Shown here in pieces: positions 58,587-64,000 of a stretch of 64,000 nt of DNA (its first letter is position 1; each line of letters starts with the position of its first letter). The translations under genes were made by a program, and so were the position numbers. Where the stretch lies: positions 14,074,001 through 14,138,000 of the forward strand of contig JAPYXD010000680.1 of NCBI GenBank assembly GCA_030998225.1. Direction: 5' to 3'. Under the pieces are notes generated by a model. It was not told the DNA's origin. It saw only the letters and a program-made list of their open reading frames with translations, and did not search any database. Source of the stretch: Diplolepis rosae. Its lineage: Eukaryota; Arthropoda; Insecta; Hymenoptera; Diplolepididae.

Positions 58587-61500
58587 CTAACCAAACTTTA
58601 CTTATAAAAGTCCAAATTCGCGAAACTGAGAACAGTAGGTCGATTCATTCTAGCGATTATTCTGAGAAATCTATGCTATATATCCAACACAGATCAATTT
58701 CAGAAGACACTAGAGACTTGGAGCTTTGTCCCAATCACCCTCACAAGATCTTCGAACTAACCAGACTTTACTAATAAAAGCCCAAAGTCGCGAAACTGAG
58801 AAAAATCGGTCGGTTTATTCTAGCGATTATCCTGAGCAATCTATGCTGTGTATCCACTTCAGATCAATTTCAGAAGACACTCGAGACTTGGAGCTTTGTT
58901 CGGAGTACCTTCAAAACAACATCGGACTAACCAAACTTGACTTATAAAAGCCCAAAGTCGCGAAACTGAGACAATTCGGTCCTACCTTGTCGGTGATCTC
59001 GTCCTGATGCCAAGGAATGGAGATCAACAAGAAAATTAACTGGAAAAAGTCCAACAGCCTGTGAGGGTGGGAGTAGCAATTAAGTATCTACTTCTCTTAA
59101 AGTGGTGACTTCGAAAGAAAACATCTAACAATATAAAAATCACATTATAAAGTAATAGATGCAATATTCTTGTGCGAGTTCAGTTCCAGCTGACTTAAGA
59201 GACTTGGAGCATTGTCCTAAGCACCCTCAAAAGAAGCTCGACCTAACCAAACATTACTAATAAAAGTCCAAAGTCGCGAAACTGAGACAAGTCGGTCGAT
59301 TCATTCTAGCCATTATTCTGAGCAATCTATTCTATATATCCAGCTCAGATAAAATTCAGAAGACACTAGAGATTCGGAGCTTTGTTCGTAGTACCTTCAA
59401 AACAACATCGGACTAACCAAACTTGATTATAAAAGCCCAAAGTCGCGAAACTGAGACAATTCGGTCCAACCTTGTCGGTGATCTCGTCCTGATGCCAAGG
59501 AATGGAGATCAACAAGAAAATTAACTGGAAAAAGTCCAACAGCCTGTGAGGGTGGGAGTAGCAATTAAGTATCTACTTCTCTTAAAGTGGTGACTTCGAA
59601 AGAAAACATCTAACATTATAAAAATCACATTATAAAGTAATAGATGCAATATTCTTGTGCGAGTTCAGTTCCAGCTGACTTAAGAGACTTTGAGCATTGT
59701 CCTAAGCACCCTCAAAAGAAGCTCGACCTAACGAAACATTACTAATAAAAGTCCAAAGTCGAGAAACTCAGACAAGTCGGTCGATTCATTCTAGCGACTA
59801 TTCTGAGCAATCCATTCTATATATCCAGCTCAGATAAATTTCAGAAGACACTAGAGATTCGGAGCTTTGTCCCAAACAGCCTCACAAGAACCTCGACCTA
59901 ACCAAACATTTCCAAAGTCGCGAAACTGAGACAAGTCGGTCCTACCCCTTCAGTGATCTCGTCCTGATGCCAAGGAATGGAAATCAAAGAAAAAACTAGT
60001 AGCAAAAAGAACAGCATTCCTTAACGGTGGGGGTACAAATTATGTATATACTTCTCTTAAAGTGGTGACTTCGAAATAAAACATCTGACTGTATGCAAAT
60101 AACATTATAGAGTATTCTATGCAATATCTCTATTCTATCCCAGTTCCAGCTGACTCTGGTGACCCTGAGCTTTGTCCCGAGCACCCTCACAAGAAGCTTG
60201 ACCTAACCAAACTTTACTTATAACAGTCCAAATTCGCTATTCTGAGAACAGTAGGTCTATTCATTCTAGCGATTATTATGAGAAATCTATGCTATATATC
60301 CAACACAGATCAAGTTTAGGAGACACAAGAGACTTGAAGCTTTGTCCCAATCACCCTCACAAGGTCTTCGGACTAACCAAACTTTACTAATAAAAGCCCA
60401 AATCCGCGAAACTGAGAAAAATCGGTCGGTTTATTCTAGCGATTATCCTGAGCAATCTATGCTATATATCCAGATCAGATCAATTTCAGAAGACACTAGA
60501 GATTCGGAGCTTTGTCCCAAACACCCTCACAAGAACCTCGACCTAACCAAACATTACTAATAAAAGTCCAAAGTCGCGAAACGGAGAAAAGTCTGTCGGT
60601 TCATTCTAGCGATTATTCTGAGCAATCTATGCTATATATCCAACACAGCTCAATTTCAGAAGATACTAGAGACTTGGAGCTTTGTCCCAATCACCCTCAC
60701 AAGATCTTCGGACTAACCAAACTTTACTTATAAAAGTTCAAAGACGCGAAACTGAGAAAAGTCGGTCGGTTCATTCTAGCGATTATCCTGATCTCTTAAA
60801 GTGGTGACTTCGAAATAAAACATCTAACTGTATGCAAATAACATTATAGAGTGTTCTATGCAATATTTCTATGCTAGCCCAGTTCCAGCTGACTCTGGAG
60901 AACCTGAGCTTTGTCCCGATCACCCTCACAAGAAGCTTGACCTAACCAAACTTTACTTATGAAAGTCCAAAGTCGCGAGACTGAGAAAAGTCGGTCGATT
61001 CATTCTAACGATTATCCTGAGCAATCTATGCTATATATCCAACTCAGATCAATTTCAGAAGACACTAGAGACTTGGAGATGGTCCCAATCACCCTCAAAA
61101 GATCTTCGGACTAACCAAACTTTATTTATAAAAGCATAAAGACGCGAAACAGAGAAAAGTCGGTCGGTTCATTCTAGCGATTATCCTGAGCAATCTATGC
61201 TATATATCCAACTCAGAGCAATTTCAGAAGACACTAGAGACTTGGATCTTTGTCCCAAGCACCCTCACAAGAACTTCGGACTAACCAGACTTTACTAATA
61301 AAAGCTCAAAGTCGCGAAACTGAGAAAAATCGGTCGGTTTATTCTAGCGATTATCCTGAGCAATCTATGCTGTGTATCCACTTCAGATCAATTTCAGAAA
61401 ACACTCGAGACTTGGAGCTTTGTTCGGAGTACCTTCAAAACAACATCGGACTAACCAAACTTGACTTATAAAAGCCCAAAGTCGCGAAACTGAGACAATT

Positions 61501-64000
61501 CGGTCCTACCTTGTCGGTGATCTCGTCCTGATGCCAAGGAATGGAGATCAACAAGAAAATTAACTGGAAAAAGTCCAACAGCCTGTGAGGGTGGGAGTAG
61601 CAATTAAGTATCTACTTCTCTTAAAGTGGTGACTTCGAAAGAAAACATCTAACAATATAAAAATCACATTATAAAGTAATAGATGCAATATTCTTGTGCG
61701 AGTTCAGTTCCAGCTGACTTAAGAGACTTGGCGCTTTGTCCTGAGCACCCTCAAAAGAAGCTCGACCTAACCAAACATTACTAATAAAAGTCCAAAGTCG
61801 AGAAACTCAGACAAGTCGGTCGATTCATTCTAGCGATTATTCTGAGCAATCTATTCTATATATCCAGCTCAGATAAATTTCAGAAGACACTAGAGATTCG
61901 GAGCTTTGTCCCAAACAGCCTCACAAGAACCTCGACCTAACCAAACATTTCCAAAGTCGCGAAACTGAGACAAGTCGGTCCTACCCCTTCAGTGATCTCG
62001 TCCTGATGCCAAGGAATGGAAATCAAAGAAAAAACTAGTAGCAAAAAGAACAGCATTCCTTAAGGGTGGGGGTACAAATTATGTATATACTTCTCTTAAA
62101 GTGGTGATTTCGAAATAAAACATCTAACTGTATGCAAATAACATTATAGAGTATTCTATGCAATATCTCTATTCTAGCCCAGTTCCAGCTGACTCTGGTG
62201 ACCCTGAGCTTTGTCCCGAGCACCCTCACAAGAAGCTTGACCTAACCAAACTTTACTTATAAAAGTCCAAATTCGCGAAACTGAGAACAGTAGGTCGATT
62301 CATTCTAGCGATTATTCTGAGAAATCTATGCTATATATCCAACACAGATCAATTTCAGAAGACACTAGAGACTTGGAGCTTTGTCCCAATCACCCTCACA
62401 AGGTCTTCGGACTAACCAAACTTTACTAATAAAAGCCCAAATTCGCGAAACTGAGAAAAATCGGTCGGTTTATTCTAGCGATTATCCTGATCTCTTAAAG
62501 TGGTGACTTCGAAATAAAACATCTAACTGTATGCAAATAACATTATAGAGTGTTCTATGCAATATTTCTATGCTAGCCCAGTTCCAGCTGACTCTGGAGA
62601 ACCTGAGCTTTGTCCCGATCACCCTCACAAGAAGCTTGACCTAACCAAACTTTACTTATGAAAGTCCAAAGTCGCGAGACTGAGAAAAGTCGTTCGATTC
62701 ATTCTAGCGATTATCCTGATCTCTTAAAGTGGTGACTTCGAAATAAAACATCTAACTGTATGCAAATAACATTATAGAGTGTTCTATGCAATATTTCTAT
62801 GCTAGCCCAGTTCCAGCTGACTCTGGAGAACCTGAGCTTTGTCCCGATCACCCTCACAAGAAGCTTGACCTAACCAAACTTTACTTATGAAAGTCCAAAG
62901 TCGCGAGACTGAGAAAAGTCGGTCGATTCATTCTAACGATTATCCTGAGCAATCTATGCTATATATCCAACTCAGATCAATTTCAGAAGACACTAGAGAC
63001 TTGGAGCTTGGTCCCAATCACCCTCACAAGATCTTCGGACTAACCAAACTTTACTTATAAAAGCATAAAGACGCGAAACTGAGAAAAGTCGGTCGGTTCA
63101 TTCTAGCGATTATCCTGAGCAATCTATGCTATATATCCAACTCAGAGCAATTTCAGAAGATACTAGAGACTTGGATCTTTGTCCCAAGCACCCTCACAAG
63201 ATCTTCGGACTAACCAAACTTTACTTATAAAAGCATAAAGACGCGAAACTGAGAAAAGTCGGTCGGTTCATTCTAGCGATTATCCTGAGCAATCTATGCA
63301 ATATATCCAACTCAGATCAATTTCAGAAGACACTAGAGACTTGGAGCTTGGTCCCAATCACCCTCACAAGATCTTCGGACTAACCAAACTTTACTAATAA
63401 AAGCTCAAAGTCGCGAAACTGAGAAAAATCGGTCGGTTTATTCTAGCGATTATCCTGAGCAATCTATGCTGTGTATCCACTTCATATCAATTTCAGAAGA
63501 CACTCGAGATTTGGAGCTTTGTTCGGAGTACCTTCAAAACAACATCGGACTAACCAAACTTGACTTATAAAAGCCCAAAGTCGCGAAACTGAGACAATTC
63601 GGTCCTACCTTGTCAGTGATCTCGTCCTGATGCCAAGGAATGGAGATCAACAAGAAAATTAACTGGAAAAAGTCCAACAGCCTGTGAGGGTGGGAGTAGC
63701 AATTAGGTATCTACTTCTCTTAAAGTGGTGACTTCGAAAGAAAACATCTAACAATATAGAAATCACATTATAAAGTAATAGATGCAATATTCTTGTGCGA
63801 GTTCAGTTCCAGCTGACTTAAGAGACTTGGAGCATTGTCCTAAGCACCCTCAAAAGAAGCTCGACCTAACCAAACATTACTAATAAAAGTCCAAAGTCGA
63901 GAAACTCAGACAAGTCGGTCGATTCATTCTAGCGATTATTCTGAGCAATCTATTCTATATATCCAGCTCAGATAAATTTCAGAAGACACTAGAGATTCGG
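58587..64000. repeat. Right part of the array, irregular units
   Basis: Marker intervals 1,616 bp (58,587-60,202) and 2,039 bp (60,203-62,241), then an incomplete unit that runs off the window. At about 58,970-59,600 two C1 monomers follow with only one A-type monomer between, and no C2, indicating unequal exchange. Confidence 0.8.

Larger units (their letters stand above)
20501..64000. repeat. Hierarchical satellite DNA array
   Basis: A continuous head-to-tail array to the window end. The basic monomer A is 170 bp. B is 229 bp: A with 59 extra bp (CTTAAAGTGGTGACTTCGAA to ACATTATAGAG). C is about 305-316 bp: B-like with about 87 more bp (GATCTCGTCCTGATGCCAAG to AAGTATCTACTT), in two forms, C1 (...GGAGATCAAC) and C2 (...GGAAATCAAAG). 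All share the AACCAAAC block and most carry TCGCGA. Type A usually has AGATCT where B has AAGCTT. 170 is not a multiple of 3, and the short frames across it have no ATG start, so it is non-coding. No transposon interrupts 43.5 kb. The monomer size near one nucleosome and the layered order resemble (peri)centromeric satellites; the role is inferred. Confidence 0.97.

Noticed and set aside
21086..61471. Many 67-73-residue plus-strand frames of the type MSQAPSQ...
   Set aside because: They start at TTG, not ATG, cross monomer borders of a 170-bp repeat that is not a multiple of three, and recur only because the satellite recurs. Not genes.
27778..62229. Recurrent 64-residue minus-strand frame (MRVLGTKL...)
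   Set aside because: It is the complement of the C2 monomer. Broken copies exist and no domain is visible. Its conservation follows from satellite homogenisation.
20501..64000. CRISPR array
   Set aside because: Repeats are 170 bp and contiguous without unique spacers, in a eukaryotic setting.
20501..64000. CENP-B box or hammerhead ribozyme inside the satellite
   Set aside because: No match to the CENP-B box core was found in the A, B or C consensus, and CTGATG words in C monomers are not followed by helix II and GAAA in the required order.

Overview
The first 20.5 kb are AT-rich eukaryotic DNA packed with old, nested transposable elements. The remaining 43.5 kb (20,501 to the window end) are one uninterrupted tandem satellite array. 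Penelope-like retroelements (PLEs), a mellifera/mauritiana-type mariner, many small inverted-repeat elements and a 7SL (SRP) RNA gene point to an arthropod, most likely an insect and possibly a hymenopteran. The order is an inference and is not resolved here. No intact protein-coding host gene is visible; every recognisable coding stretch is a transposon remnant or a broken fragment.

Layout. 1-5,880: a palindromic small element, a degraded PLE (RT fragment, GIY-YIG fragment and its C-terminus, split by a second PLE terminal repeat), a fold-back element with a second terminal-inverted-repeat element nested inside it, and a 277-bp MITE. 6,370-8,556: an 858-bp inverted-repeat element and two further small ones. 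9,067-9,901: an internally deleted mariner. 9,935-13,760: a larger PLE with long inverted arms, interrupted by a 1.2-kb element flanked by TA and by a MITE in its right arm. 15,337-15,635: an intact-looking SRP RNA gene. 15,972-18,543: more MITEs and a PLE-type palindrome. 19,071-19,713: a palindromic fragment of an uncharacterised transposon protein. 20,137-20,330: a tRNA-derived SINE candidate. 20,432-20,503: the start of a THAP-domain exon, cut by the satellite.

Hammerhead-type ribozyme motifs occur at six sites in this PLE-rich part (four with a full core, two degraded). All have one extra nucleotide between the CUGANGA box and helix II, and most have a zero-loop ACGU helix III.

The satellite is hierarchical. 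Monomers are A (170 bp), B (229 bp, A plus 59 bp) and C (about 305-316 bp, B plus about 87 bp more). They form higher-order repeats: a 6-monomer unit of 1,078 bp at the left edge; a 15-monomer unit of exactly 3,067 bp (A A A B B B A B A A A A C1 A C2) present four times; and superunits of 8,318 and 8,886 bp. A nucleosome-sized monomer with layered higher-order structure resembles centromeric or pericentromeric satellites, but that role is inferred. C monomers are absent from the first 6.7 kb of the array, so the left edge differs from the interior.
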